Assembly: GCF_011440305.1 (NCBI RefSeq) | Contig: NZ_JAAOIW010000022.1 | Coordinates: 39,586-103,585 of the forward strand | Origin: Paenibacillus agricola | GTDB lineage: Bacteria > Bacillota > Bacilli > Paenibacillales > NBRC-103111 | Length of the DNA stretch: 64,000 nucleotides | Direction of reading: 5' to 3' | In this document: positions 36,921 to 45,869 of the stretch, piece after piece | Position numbering within the stretch: position 1 is the first letter of the stretch | How the letters are laid out: each line of letters opens with the position of its first letter | Position numbers and translations under genes: made by a program | Notes under the pieces: model-generated | Database searches by the model: none | The model's input: only the letters and a program-made list of their open reading frames with translations | What the model was told of the DNA's origin: nothing

Positions 36921-39287
36921 CTATAATACCGGGACAGCACCGGCGCGCCGGCTCTCCTTGTATTGCCCGGGAGTTACGGATTCATATTTTTTGAATATTC
37001 TAATAAACGTATTTGCACTGTTATAGCCAATCTGGTCCGCAATCTCCTGAATGGATAGACCTTCCTCCGCAAGGAGATCCTTTGCCCGCTGTACGCGAAA
37101 GCGGTTCAAATAATCGGAAAAATTGTACCCTGTCTGCTGTTTGAAAAATGTGCTGATATAGGGAGGCGAAAGATTGAAATGGTTGGCCACTTTAACCAGG
37201 GACAAATCTTTATCCGCATATAGCCCACAAATGTATTGGATGATCCCATCTCGCAAGTAAACATTGCTAAATGCCTTTTTATCGTTGATTAAGACGCAGA
37301 GCCTGTTAAAAATCCCCTTAATTTTGACAAAGATGCTTTCAACGTCCTTACTGTTGCTAATGCCCTGGAAGACATCCGTCTCTTCATCAAATATATCCCG
37401 GTAGTCCAATTGGATTTCCTCCAGGATTTTAAAGGATGTGCTAACCATATTGTTAAGGAGGCAGTATATCATTCCCGGGGAGAGCTTCCGGTGTATGAAA
37501 TTGATTTCATAAATTTTGTCCAGAGAGCTTTCTACTGAAGGAAAATCCCCCATTTTCACATAATTGATCAGCTGATTTTCCTTTTCCAGAGGGTAATGAA
37601 TATTATTAGCATACTCTTTGGTGTGTTCGAAGTTGATAATGACGTTTCTTGCCCGGATCAGCCCGTAGTTCAATGCGGTAATGGCTTCATTATAGGATTG
37701 GTGAATCATCTCCAAGCTGGAATATCCACTACCCACGCCTATGCTTACCTCGATTTTAAATTTTGTATTCAGGTAGTCCTTAATCTGCCTCAGTATGCCG
37801 CCAGGAGTATCTTCGCCCTCTACTTCCAATGGTGCATCCGTATTGATCAGAAGCGCAACTTTATCCCCTTCAATCTCGAAGGCAAACCCATGTCCTTTGG
37901 TCCTGATGACTTCCTCGCAGATGTTGCTGATCACAAAACGGACCAGGCTTTTGCCTGCGCCAACTTCCTTTTGCAGAAATCGGCTGTAATCATCAATATT
38001 TACTACGGCAACCATATAAAAACCGTAGGGAAACCTCATCGAATGAAATTCCAGAAGTTCATTCACTTCAGTGGCATCAATGGTATCATTTTTCAGCAGT
38101 CTGAGCAGAAAGTGAACTTTCAGAATGGGGAGCTGTTTGTGAAGCTGGTTCTCCAGCAGGTGGTTTTCTGTAAACATCTCCTTGATCGTGCTCATGATGG
38201 TCTCATATTCGCCTTTTTGGCTTACGATCTCTTCCTTCTGGTTTACACGGATCCATTGAAGGGCACTTATGACGGGCTTGTAATTTTGTACGGAAAAAAT
38301 ATAGGACAGGGCAAGGCCCAGTAGAATGCAGATCAACAGAACCACAGAAAACAGGAGATACATGTAGGATATTTTCTCCATGAAAACGGTGACCGGGAGT
38401 ATAGTTACATATTTCCAGCCAATCACCAGGGAAAAGGAATAGATCGCAATGTATTTTTTCCCGTCATGGTTGAAAAACAGATGATCACGACCATTTTGGA
38501 ATAGTGTGGAATAATCAACGGGTATGGAATCGATGGAACCCGGCGCAGAAGTAATCAACTGGTTGTCCTTATCAAGGATCGCACGGTAACTCTTCGTATC
38601 CATGTCGCCTTTTCCAAAGAAATTCCAGATCTTATCTTCTGCCATTATAGTAATCAGGACCGCGTTGTTGCTGATCCCGAATTGGGTAAGCGGCTGCAGA
38701 TAGGTTATGCTTCTTTGGTCTGACTTATTTTTACTCATCGTAGTGACTGCTGGCCAGAACTGGCGGCTAGTGGCACTCTTGACTTGTGATATCCAGGTAA
38801 GATAGGGAATGCTTTCGTTGTTTGCAAACGTCTTGTAAAAAGAATCGGGTTCGTACTTAGTGGTGTTGGATATAATAATGTCGTTTTTTATAGAGTAGAT
38901 GCCGATTGCCTCACCAAAGTTTTTAGACACATTTACACCAGAAATATTGATATCCTTTATAATATTCTTCATCTTAATATTGGCCTCGACAACATCTGTC
39001 TCTTTACTAGATACAAAATCGTATACATTGGGATTATTGGATATTTCAAAGGCAAATTGGTCCAGCTCTCTCAGATTCATATCAATGGTATTCCGAGCTT
39101 GATTGATGACGGTTATGTTGGATTTTACGGTCTCTTCCTCCAGAGTACGTAGAAGACTTCCATAAACGATGACCGAGATGATGCCGATGGGAATGACCAG
39201 CATGAGGGTATAGGAGACAAAATACCATAAAAAAAGATTCTCTTTTTTCAAATTGTAAAGATGCTTCCAAATACCCATCGTTTTCAC
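36921..39287 (-). CDS. Membrane-anchored AraC-family regulator (YesN/Cache type)
   Basis: A 788-residue one-component sensor. Membrane helices near residues 18-42 and 300-325 flank a roughly 255-residue extracellular Cache-like domain. A cytoplasmic linker and a GGDEF-like degenerate domain (about 410-520) follow, then a C-terminal AraC HTH (about 685-780: DLSLVKVANHFNLSPPYISTFFKQQTG, SIQEIADQIGYNSANTFIRIFKK). Such regulators in this phylum sense extracellular oligosaccharides and switch on the linked importer. It lies directly downstream of the esterase and importer genes, with its own intergenic promoter space of about 160 bases. Confidence 0.88.
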   Translation of the reverse strand: MKTMGIWKHLYNLKKENLFLWYFVSYTLMLVIPIGIISVIVYGSLLRTLEEETVKSNITVINQARNTIDMNLRELDQFAFEISNNPNVYDFVSSKETDVVEANIKMKNIIKDINISGVNVSKNFGEAIGIYSIKNDIIISNTTKYEPDSFYKTFANNESIPYLTWISQVKSATSRQFWPAVTTMSKNKSDQRSITYLQPLTQFGISNNAVLITIMAEDKIWNFFGKGDMDTKSYRAILDKDNQLITSAPGSIDSIPVDYSTLFQNGRDHLFFNHDGKKYIAIYSFSLVIGWKYVTILPVTVFMEKISYMYLLFSVVLLICILLGLALSYIFSVQNYKPVISALQWIRVNQKEEIVSQKGEYETIMSTIKEMFTENHLLENQLHKQLPILKVHFLLRLLKNDTIDATEVNELLEFHSMRFPYGFYMVAVVNIDDYSRFLQKEVGAGKSLVRFVISNICEEVIRTKGHGFAFEIEGDKVALLINTDAPLEVEGEDTPGGILRQIKDYLNTKFKIEVSIGVGSGYSSLEMIHQSYNEAITALNYGLIRARNVIINFEHTKEYANNIHYPLEKENQLINYVKMGDFPSVESSLDKIYEINFIHRKLSPGMIYCLLNNMVSTSFKILEEIQLDYRDIFDEETDVFQGISNSKDVESIFVKIKGIFNRLCVLINDKKAFSNVYLRDGIIQYICGLYADKDLSLVKVANHFNLSPPYISTFFKQQTGYNFSDYLNRFRVQRAKDLLAEEGLSIQEIADQIGYNSANTFIRIFKKYESVTPGQYKESRRAGAVPVL

Positions 39288-39451
39288 CCACTCTCATTCA
39301 CTTTGTAAATCATACAATACTCGTCCTGTTGATAGATGTGACGGTTTACTTTATTAACTGTTGCGGTTTTCTTATGAGTATACCATAGCCAATTAATTTG
39401 TAGGTTACAATTAAGAGATAAAAGAATCAACTTTAGCATGAACTTATGAGC

Positions 39452-40585
39452 TTACAATCGAGCTTCCTTCATATGGCGGTCCGCATAATCCATAAAACAA
39501 TTCCAATCAAAAAGGGTCAGATCATGTTTGCCGGTTCTCAGATGATATCCAATGCTTCCCTGATGCAGTGGGCATTCGGGTGCCGGCATATCTAAGGTTT
39601 CCAAACCTTTGAGGCCGAGCAGGTTATAGACACGTTCAGCGTGGGTACAAGCAAGAAATTCCGAATCCGGATCCGCCCATGTGTCCTCAGAAGCACTTGC
39701 AACATAAAGTAGCCGGGGAGCAATTAGGGATAGCAGCATGTGTTGGTCTATCGGCAACTCATTTTCCCTGCCGTTAAAGCTCTTGTAATTTTCACAAAAC
39801 CAGTGGGGAAAACGTTCATTTATATTGTTAATGGTTTCGCCCTTTTTGCATCGGGTGATTGCAGCTCCGCCGCAACCTGAGTCATTGCTAACCACCATGG
39901 CGAAGCGCTCATCCTGTGCCCCACACCATAGCGCTGTCTTGCCGCCTCTGGAATGGCCGACGAGGGCTACGCTTTTATCGTCGATATCCGGGTCGGTTTC
40001 CAAATAATCCATGACGCGACTGGCTCCCCATGCCCAAGCAGCAAGCGTACCCCAGGCATCTTTAGGTCGAGGAACCTCCGGCGGATCAAAAATACCGTGA
40101 ACACCGTTCTTAAATCCGTCATGTTTATCTGGATCCAGGTCCTCGACGTGAAAAACCGCTGCCGCATAGCCCCTGGATACTATATGTTCCGCCGGCCAGA
40201 ATGGGCTCTGCACCTCTCGGTCTGGATCCATATTCTCAGCTTCCCGGTTACAGATCAGAAGGAAAGTTGGAACTGGTCGGATGGCTTGAGCGGGAACAAA
40301 AAGATAAAGATGTATGACGCCGTTTCCCCCAGGGCCTTCATAACCGATATCTATTTTTTTCCTCACCGCTTTTCCGCCCATCCATCCTTCGCCTTTATCC
40401 ACGGTTATAAATCTCAAGTATTGGGGGCGTTGTAGTGGAGCCCTGCCGTAGACATGCTCATGAAACAATTCCAGAATCTCAGGACGCCGTATTTGCTGCC
40501 ATTGCTCTGCAGTAAGGATCTTTTCTCCTTCGCACCCCAAAAGAGGATCGGGCAGTAAGGGGCTCTTATAAAAATGATTCGACAT
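39452..40585 (-). CDS. CE15-like glucuronoyl esterase / alpha-beta hydrolase
   Basis: A 377-residue alpha/beta hydrolase. The nucleophile motif is GHSRGGK with Ser212, followed by ERFAMVVSNDSGCGGAA, and a late His in GYHLRTGKHDLTLFDW. GHSR-x-GK with the SGxGG segment is the signature of carbohydrate esterase family 15, which cuts ester links between lignin alcohols and 4-O-methyl-glucuronate on xylan. There is no signal peptide, so it would act on imported oligosaccharides. That fits its place between the importer and the regulator. Family moderately certain; substrate inferred. Confidence 0.75.
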   Translation of the reverse strand: MSNHFYKSPLLPDPLLGCEGEKILTAEQWQQIRRPEILELFHEHVYGRAPLQRPQYLRFITVDKGEGWMGGKAVRKKIDIGYEGPGGNGVIHLYLFVPAQAIRPVPTFLLICNREAENMDPDREVQSPFWPAEHIVSRGYAAAVFHVEDLDPDKHDGFKNGVHGIFDPPEVPRPKDAWGTLAAWAWGASRVMDYLETDPDIDDKSVALVGHSRGGKTALWCGAQDERFAMVVSNDSGCGGAAITRCKKGETINNINERFPHWFCENYKSFNGRENELPIDQHMLLSLIAPRLLYVASASEDTWADPDSEFLACTHAERVYNLLGLKGLETLDMPAPECPLHQGSIGYHLRTGKHDLTLFDWNCFMDYADRHMKEARL

Positions 40586-40643
40586 TTTTCCTCACTCACT
40601 TTCTTCACAAACTATTTTTAGGTCTGTTGTCCAAATACAAGTA

Positions 40644-40668
40644 TCTCGCAGGCAGAACTGCTGCGAGA
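40644..40668 (-). terminator. Hairpin between binding-protein and esterase genes
   Basis: TCTCGCAG and CTGCGAGA form an 8-bp stem just after the lipoprotein gene. The following T-run is poor, so partial termination or mRNA 3'-end protection is likely. Confidence 0.45.
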
Positions 40669-40680
40669 CACTCGTTACAA

Positions 40681-42303
40681 TCATTTATTGTTTCCGCGTT
40701 TCTGATATCGATCATAAGCTGCCTGATAAGTCTTGGTCAGATTATCGATTCCCATGTCCTTTAAACGCTGCATAAATTTATCATAGTTGGCGAGAGGCTC
40801 TTTACCTGTCGTAAACTTGTCAAACATTTCCAAAGCATAAGTATCAACGTCAGTCTTACTGCGCGCTACGACCTGGGTTTCCTCCGCTGTAAAGGAAAGA
40901 CGGGGTAAAATCAAACTTGTATCCGAAGTACGCCAGTTTTCCGCAGCAGGATAACCATATTGACTCATAAGTTGTTGATGATAAAGAATATCCTGTGACA
41001 TGCCCCATCCGTTAAGAGCCATAGTGTATTTGCCAAGGGCAGCAGATGAGGACAATCCATCTTTATTTTTTTCAATGAGGTCAGTGTTAATTGCTTTACC
41101 ATCTTTCATTGTATAGGTCTGGTTTTCTACGCCAAGGTTAAATAGAAGGTTGCCTTCTTTGCCATAGGCATAATCCAGCCACGATATAATTTCTTCCGGA
41201 TTTTTTGCCTTCTTGGTCACTGCCACACAGGGGGATACGGCCTGGTAAGTGTACGAACTGCTTAGCGAATAAGCCTTTCCTGCTGGTCCCACAGGCCATG
41301 AAATACCACTCATCTGAAATTTCGGATCCCGTCCGGATTCTGCCATAGTTCTCATAAAGTTGCTGGGCTGAACCGCAAACAATGCCCCGGATACAGCGCT
41401 AATCACCTTGGAGTCCTGTTTTTCCCTATTATTCAGCATGTAATCCGGATCAATTAAACCCTCTGCGAAGAGCTTGTTGATGAACGTCAAAACCTCCTTA
41501 AATTTAGGATTCATAGGTCCATATTTGACTTGGCCGCTATCAATATAGAAATCATAGGATATGCCCCATGCCGCTGCTAAGTTTCCGATCCCGTTGCCGC
41601 CTGTAAACTTCTGGCCGGTCATAGGCCATTCATCCTGCTTGCCATTGCCATTAGGGTCCCCGGTTTTAATCGCCTTCAGCACATTGTACCATTCATCAAT
41701 GGTTGTCGGCTTTTTCAGGCCAAGCTTATCAAGCCAGTCCACACGAATTTGAGGCCCATCCGTAACTCTTAGAGAATCCTGAAGACGCAGCATAGGAAGA
41801 CAATAGTACTTACTTGCATCATCCATAGTCTGCTTTTTGGCCTCTGGATTTTCATTCATAAGCTTCGTGAAATTGGGCGCCTGCTTCTCTATATAAGGCG
41901 TTAGATCAAGGATAACCCCATCATCAACGTATTTTTTTGCTCCTCCTGGAACGTTGAACCAATCGTATACGATCACATCCGGCAAATCATTGGAGGCGAT
42001 CATCAGATTGAATTGTTCTTTTCCCTGGCCCGATGGGGGGTGAATCCAGTCCACCTTCACGCCCGTCTTTTTCTCCATTTCCTGAAATACCAGATTTTCT
42101 CCATAATTTTTTGTGGACTGTGAAGCCCATGAACCCATTTCCGTGAATATTTTCATACTTGTCATCTTCTTGGCATCCTTGGTTTGCTCTGCGGCTTCCG
42201 ATGGCTTGTCGGAGGCTGCTGGTGTGCAAGCGGACAACAGGCTGACGGACATTAAAACCGCCATGGCACGAGTACCAGATTTATTCCAACCTAACTTTCT
42301 CAT
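40681..42303 (-). CDS. Oligosaccharide-binding lipoprotein (LplA-like)
   Basis: A 540-residue solute-binding protein. The signal peptide ends at SLLSACTP (lipidated Cys26). The long form and blocks such as LPDVIVYDWFNVPGGAKKYVDDG and DPNGNGKQDEWPMTG (with an EF-hand-like calcium loop) are typical of LplA-type proteins that bind oligosaccharides for LplB/LplC permeases. It is encoded behind the two permeases and before the esterase. Homologues serve aldouronate, rhamnogalacturonan and xylo-oligosaccharide uptake; the esterase favours a glucuronoxylan product here. Confidence 0.9.
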   Translation of the reverse strand: MRKLGWNKSGTRAMAVLMSVSLLSACTPAASDKPSEAAEQTKDAKKMTSMKIFTEMGSWASQSTKNYGENLVFQEMEKKTGVKVDWIHPPSGQGKEQFNLMIASNDLPDVIVYDWFNVPGGAKKYVDDGVILDLTPYIEKQAPNFTKLMNENPEAKKQTMDDASKYYCLPMLRLQDSLRVTDGPQIRVDWLDKLGLKKPTTIDEWYNVLKAIKTGDPNGNGKQDEWPMTGQKFTGGNGIGNLAAAWGISYDFYIDSGQVKYGPMNPKFKEVLTFINKLFAEGLIDPDYMLNNREKQDSKVISAVSGALFAVQPSNFMRTMAESGRDPKFQMSGISWPVGPAGKAYSLSSSYTYQAVSPCVAVTKKAKNPEEIISWLDYAYGKEGNLLFNLGVENQTYTMKDGKAINTDLIEKNKDGLSSSAALGKYTMALNGWGMSQDILYHQQLMSQYGYPAAENWRTSDTSLILPRLSFTAEETQVVARSKTDVDTYALEMFDKFTTGKEPLANYDKFMQRLKDMGIDNLTKTYQAAYDRYQKRGNNK

Positions 42304-42386
42304 TAAGAATCCTCCTAGATTTAATTAATTTTATGTTATATCCCAAATGGGACGGCATGCCTATTTTGTTGCGATTCCTTCACCAT

Positions 42387-43268
42387 TTACTCCTTGATCG
42401 CCCCAATCATCATGCCCTTTACAAAATACTTCTGGAGAAACGGATACAGAAGTAAAATGGGAATCGAAGATACAACGATGGTTGCGTACTTGAGCGGTAT
42501 AGTTTCCTGCATGCGGTCTACAGTGTCGGTAACCCCCACCAGCATGGAGGGGTCGTTGAGGATCAGGATTTCACGTAAAACCATCTGAATGGGAAACATT
42601 TCTCTCTTTCTCAGATAGATAAGGGCGTCAAAGAACGCATTCCAATGTCCTACAGCGTAATATAGAAAAATAACCGACATCGCAGGCAAGGACAATGGAA
42701 TTACAATCCGGAACAGAATCAGAAAATCATTGGCCCCATCGATCTTAGCAGACTCTTCGAGGCTTGGGGGCAGCCCCATAAAGGCCGATCGAAGGATAAT
42801 AAGATTCCATGTGCTGATAGCCCCTGGGATGATCATGGCAAAAATGGTGTTGATCATTCCAAGATTCATCACCAGAAGGTAGGATGGAATCATCCCCCCG
42901 GAGAAGAACATGGTAAAAATAATCAATTTCATAAGAGTCTTGCCTCCGGGAAGATAGCGCCGGGATAAAGCATATGCCGCAAAAGAGGTCAGCAGTAAAT
43001 TCAAGGCCGTACCCAGCCCTACGTAAACGAGAGTATTGCGGTAACCTATCCAGAGCATGGGGTTGAGGAAAACACGCTTGTAAGATTCCAGTTGGAAACC
43101 TCTTGGCCACAGCAAAAATTTGTTCCCGGCATTCAATGCCACGCCATCAGATACGGAAGCAAATAACACGTACAGGCATGGGTAAACCGTTATCACCATT
43201 AATGACAGGAGCAATGTCGAATTGATGACATCAAATGAACGATTTGAAATGGAAACGGAATGTTTCAT
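42387..43268 (-). CDS. Carbohydrate ABC permease, LplC/YtcP type
   Basis: A 293-residue six-helix permease with the EAA loop PPSLEESAKIDGANDFLILFRIVIPLSLP. The ATG at 43268 (MKHSVSISN) is chosen because AAGGAG lies 9 bases upstream; an in-frame ATG 16 codons earlier lacks a site. It pairs with the LplB-type permease encoded 28 bases upstream. The operon has no ATPase gene. Confidence 0.9.
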   Translation of the reverse strand: MKHSVSISNRSFDVINSTLLLSLMVITVYPCLYVLFASVSDGVALNAGNKFLLWPRGFQLESYKRVFLNPMLWIGYRNTLVYVGLGTALNLLLTSFAAYALSRRYLPGGKTLMKLIIFTMFFSGGMIPSYLLVMNLGMINTIFAMIIPGAISTWNLIILRSAFMGLPPSLEESAKIDGANDFLILFRIVIPLSLPAMSVIFLYYAVGHWNAFFDALIYLRKREMFPIQMVLREILILNDPSMLVGVTDTVDRMQETIPLKYATIVVSSIPILLLYPFLQKYFVKGMMIGAIKE

Positions 43269-43296
43269 AATCGGTGTTCTCCTTATCTGATAAACT

Positions 43297-44199
43297 CTAC
43301 CATAAACTATTTTCACTTACTCTACGGCTGATAGTATTTGCGAAAATCAGTAGCGTAAAGTTTATCGCTGAATTAATCAGGCCAACCGCGGTGCTGTAGC
43401 TGAAATTCATATCCTGCAGCCCTTTGCGGTAAACAAAGGTTGAAATAACATCTGCTGTTTCATAAATGGAAGGATTGTACATAAGCATAACCTTTTCGAA
43501 CCCCACACTCATCATATTACCTATTTGCAGGATGAGCATGATGACGATGATAGGCATAATACCGGGTAAAGTGATGTGCTTCAATTTGGCCCATCTGCCG
43601 GCACCATCGACGTTAGCAGCTTCGTACAAGGAAGGATTAATGGCGCTTAAGGCTGCTAGGTAGATAATACTTCGCCACCCAAGATGCTGCCACAAATTGG
43701 ATCCTACAAAGATGGGATAGAACAAACTGGACTCCGTCATGAAAGAAATAGGCTTTCCTCCCATGGCGACAACCAATGCATTGATAATGCCGTCGGTTGA
43801 AAAAAAATCCAGAACGATACCAACAGCGATTACTACGGATATGAAATGAGGCAGGTAGGTGATGGTCTGCACCGCACTCTTAAATATTCGTACCCTGACT
43901 TCATTGAGCATAAGCGCCAGAATGATGGGTGCCGGAAATCCGAAAATGAGTTCATATAAATTGATAGTGATAGTATTCCGCACAAGACGCCATAGATAAA
44001 CGCTTTGAAAAAAATCCGTAAAGTTTGAGAAGCCTACCCATGGGCTTCCCATAATTCCTCTCCCGGGAGTGTAATCCTTAAAGGCGATCACAGCGCCAAA
44101 CATGGGAACGTAATGAAACAATAAATAGTACAAGACTACCGGAAGAAGCATTAAATAAAGATAACGATACTGGATAAGGACAGAAATTGTTTTATTCAC
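43297..44199 (-). CDS. Carbohydrate ABC permease, LplB type
   Basis: A 300-residue permease starting with a cytoplasmic segment and the typical HYVPMFGAVIAFKDYTPGRGI loop. The EAA loop is PSLYEAANVDGAGRWAKLKHITLPG. It is the first gene of the importer operon. The upstream 240 bases (44200-44440) are AT-rich and hold the promoter; no operator repeat is obvious there. Confidence 0.9.
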   Translation of the reverse strand: MNKTISVLIQYRYLYLMLLPVVLYYLLFHYVPMFGAVIAFKDYTPGRGIMGSPWVGFSNFTDFFQSVYLWRLVRNTITINLYELIFGFPAPIILALMLNEVRVRIFKSAVQTITYLPHFISVVIAVGIVLDFFSTDGIINALVVAMGGKPISFMTESSLFYPIFVGSNLWQHLGWRSIIYLAALSAINPSLYEAANVDGAGRWAKLKHITLPGIMPIIVIMLILQIGNMMSVGFEKVMLMYNPSIYETADVISTFVYRKGLQDMNFSYSTAVGLINSAINFTLLIFANTISRRVSENSLW

Positions 44200-44439
44200 C
44201 GCAGTTACCTCTTAACTTATTATTATTGTTTATTCATTTTAAAACTGTAAAATATCCAGAATCAGCAGGCCTGCTATACTTCGGTTATGAATTTCATCCT
44301 AATGGTGACGTGTAAGAAATGTAAATATATAATTCTTTATGGAATATGCAATTCTTCATGTGGCCATATTGAATTGATTAAACGGTATTCTATTCTTAAG
44401 ATTCACTAGCCCGATGTGACAATCATCGAAAAAATCGAG

Positions 44440-44465
44440 TAGCCCCATGCAGTTGCATGGGGCTA
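44440..44465 (-). terminator. Perfect 12-bp inverted repeat
   Basis: TAGCCCCATGCA and TGCATGGGGCTA are separated by GT. On the minus strand a run of six T follows after a few bases, so it may have terminated the broken xylA. It also overlaps the integrase fragment start. Confidence 0.4.
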
Positions 44466-44617
44466 TCACAGAACCGTCGTACGTGCGGATCATAAAAAAG
44501 GATGACAAGAGCTGGTACTTTACATTAACCCATGGGATTAAAACAGATGGCAAGCCACAGCAATATAAAAAGCGGGGCTTCAAAACAAAGCAGGAGAAGC
44601 GTAGCGGTCTTCGATAA
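44447..44617 (+). pseudogene. Phage-type integrase, N-terminal arm-binding fragment
   Basis: 57 codons with VRIIKKDDKSWYFTLTHGI and [16 protein letters not shown], the signature of the AP2-like arm-DNA-binding domain at the start of Tn916/phage-type integrases. It joins the end of xylA at about 44600 and the catalytic domain is missing. Confidence 0.55.
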
Positions 44618-45055
44618 CGCTCTCGAATGCCCGGTCTTCGATCAATTTGGCTGCTACCTGTAGCCCGCGGGCGAATGCATCCATACCATTGATGTGTGCG
44701 TAGACAACATCAATCGGCTCGAAGGACGTACGGCGAACCTTCACATCGAAGTTGACTCCGCCACGGCCGATTCCGCCTTCATTTTGCAATATTTCGTACA
44801 TAGCCAGTGTTGAGGCGTATAGATCCGTAGGGAATTCATCCGTATCCCAGCCCAGCAGCAAATCGCCTTGGTTAGCGTCGATTGATCCAAGTGCGCCGTT
44901 GATCCGCGCCACACGCAGCCTCATGTTCGAACGTATGCCCAGCGAGCGTGGCATGGTTCGCTTCCAGATTCAGCTTGAAGTGCTGCATAAGATCATATTT
45001 TTGCAGAAAGGACAGTGTAGTTGCTGCATCGACGACCAGTTCCAACCTCGACAGC
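44580..45055 (-). pseudogene. xylA: Xylose isomerase fragment
   Basis: Minus-strand pieces read [20 protein letters not shown], then after a frameshift [32 protein letters not shown] and later [15 protein letters not shown]. These are the metal-binding and active-site regions of xylose isomerase. Both ends are lost (C-terminus replaced near 44580, N-terminal half absent). Confidence 0.8.
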
Positions 45056-45170
45056 TGCTTGTAGCGCCAGATCTCTTCGAAAAATTTCCGACATATTATT
45101 CTGCTTCACCTGCCGCAAATAAATCATTTTGTTTTTTTGCATCTTGTAAACCCTAATTTGAATGGCTAGC

Positions 45171-45440
45171 CTACAAGTCCAGCCCTTCGGTGACCATCTC
45201 CCGCCGAAGATGTCCGACATCATTCAGGAGCCGAAGGCTTACCGTATCGTCATCCTCAATATCAACCCTAGCTATAGCCGCATGTGAAAAGCTGAACCGG
45301 TTATGATCGCATGGACCCTCCCCAGCAATTCGTTTAGCATAACAGAGCCAAAAGCGGCATGGCAAACAATCGCAATCGTGACATCCGTGCCGTCATGAAT
45401 TTTCCTGATAGCAGCAATCACCCGTTTTGCGCGCTTATGA
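45171..45440 (-). pseudogene. Histidine phosphatase family protein, 3' part
   Basis: Minus strand: RVIAAIRKIHDGTDVTIAIV, CHAAFGSVMLNELLG, a one-base frameshift, then RFSFSHAAIARVDIEDDDTV and LRLLNDVGHL before the stop. This is the C-terminal part of a phosphoglycerate-mutase-like phosphatase, with the second active-site His in VCHAA. It is the likely missing end of the gene at 35443-35721, now on the opposite strand. Confidence 0.65.
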
Positions 45441-45679
45441 ATTTAACTCAAAAGCAAAGAAGTATCCTTACGGTTATTGTTTCTTTTATAAGTACTCACA
45501 AGTATTCACCATCCATTCAGGATATCTGTTTGTATACAGGATTAAAATCTTCTTCCACAGCTCATGGTTACCTGGAACGCATGAGAAAACTTGGATACAT
45601 AGACTAGGAAAGTGGTAAGCCTCGGACACTCAAAATCGTGCAATGGGATGGTGATGAAGATGGAAAAAAAACAGCTTAG
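45437..45679 (+). pseudogene. LexA-type DNA-binding domain protein with internal TAG
   Basis: The frame opens MNLTQKQRSILTVIVSFIST and continues through SPSIQDICLYTGLKSSSTAHGYLERMRKLGYID, a LexA N-terminal winged helix without the protease domain. A TAG follows at 45605, then the same frame continues ESGKPRTLKIVQWDGDEDG to a stop at 45679. A Trp codon (TGG) at the TAG would give the usual YIDWESGKPRTLKI. The 3' end overlaps the next gene. It probably once regulated the polymerase cassette. The start lies at the presumed inversion breakpoint. Confidence 0.6.
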
Positions 45680-45869
45680 TCGTTATGTAGGTCAACAAGT
45701 GGAAATTGTATATATAGATAAGCCGAATGTCATTACACAACGATTTATTGAGATACATTCAATAAAAAATAACTTTTTATGTGCTTATTGCTTCACAAAA
45801 AAAAGGTTGAGAGTATTTAGTTTGCAAAATATTCTAGCTATTTCTCTTGCCAAGAAGTGTTCTGTATGA
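45648..45869 (+). CDS. Small WYL-like protein of the polymerase cassette
   Basis: A 73-residue protein with a WYL-like core: VEIVYIDKPNVITQRFIEIH, FLCAYCFTKKRLRVFSLQNI. WYL domains bind nucleic acid or nucleotide ligands in DNA-damage and defence regulators. The exact start (45648, 45654 or 45660) is uncertain. The stop TGA overlaps the next ATG (ATGA), so it is coupled to the polymerase gene. Stand-alone proteins of this type commonly precede UvrX-like polymerases in Bacillales. Confidence 0.6.
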   Translation: MVMKMEKKQLSRYVGQQVEIVYIDKPNVITQRFIEIHSIKNNFLCAYCFTKKRLRVFSLQNILAISLAKKCSV

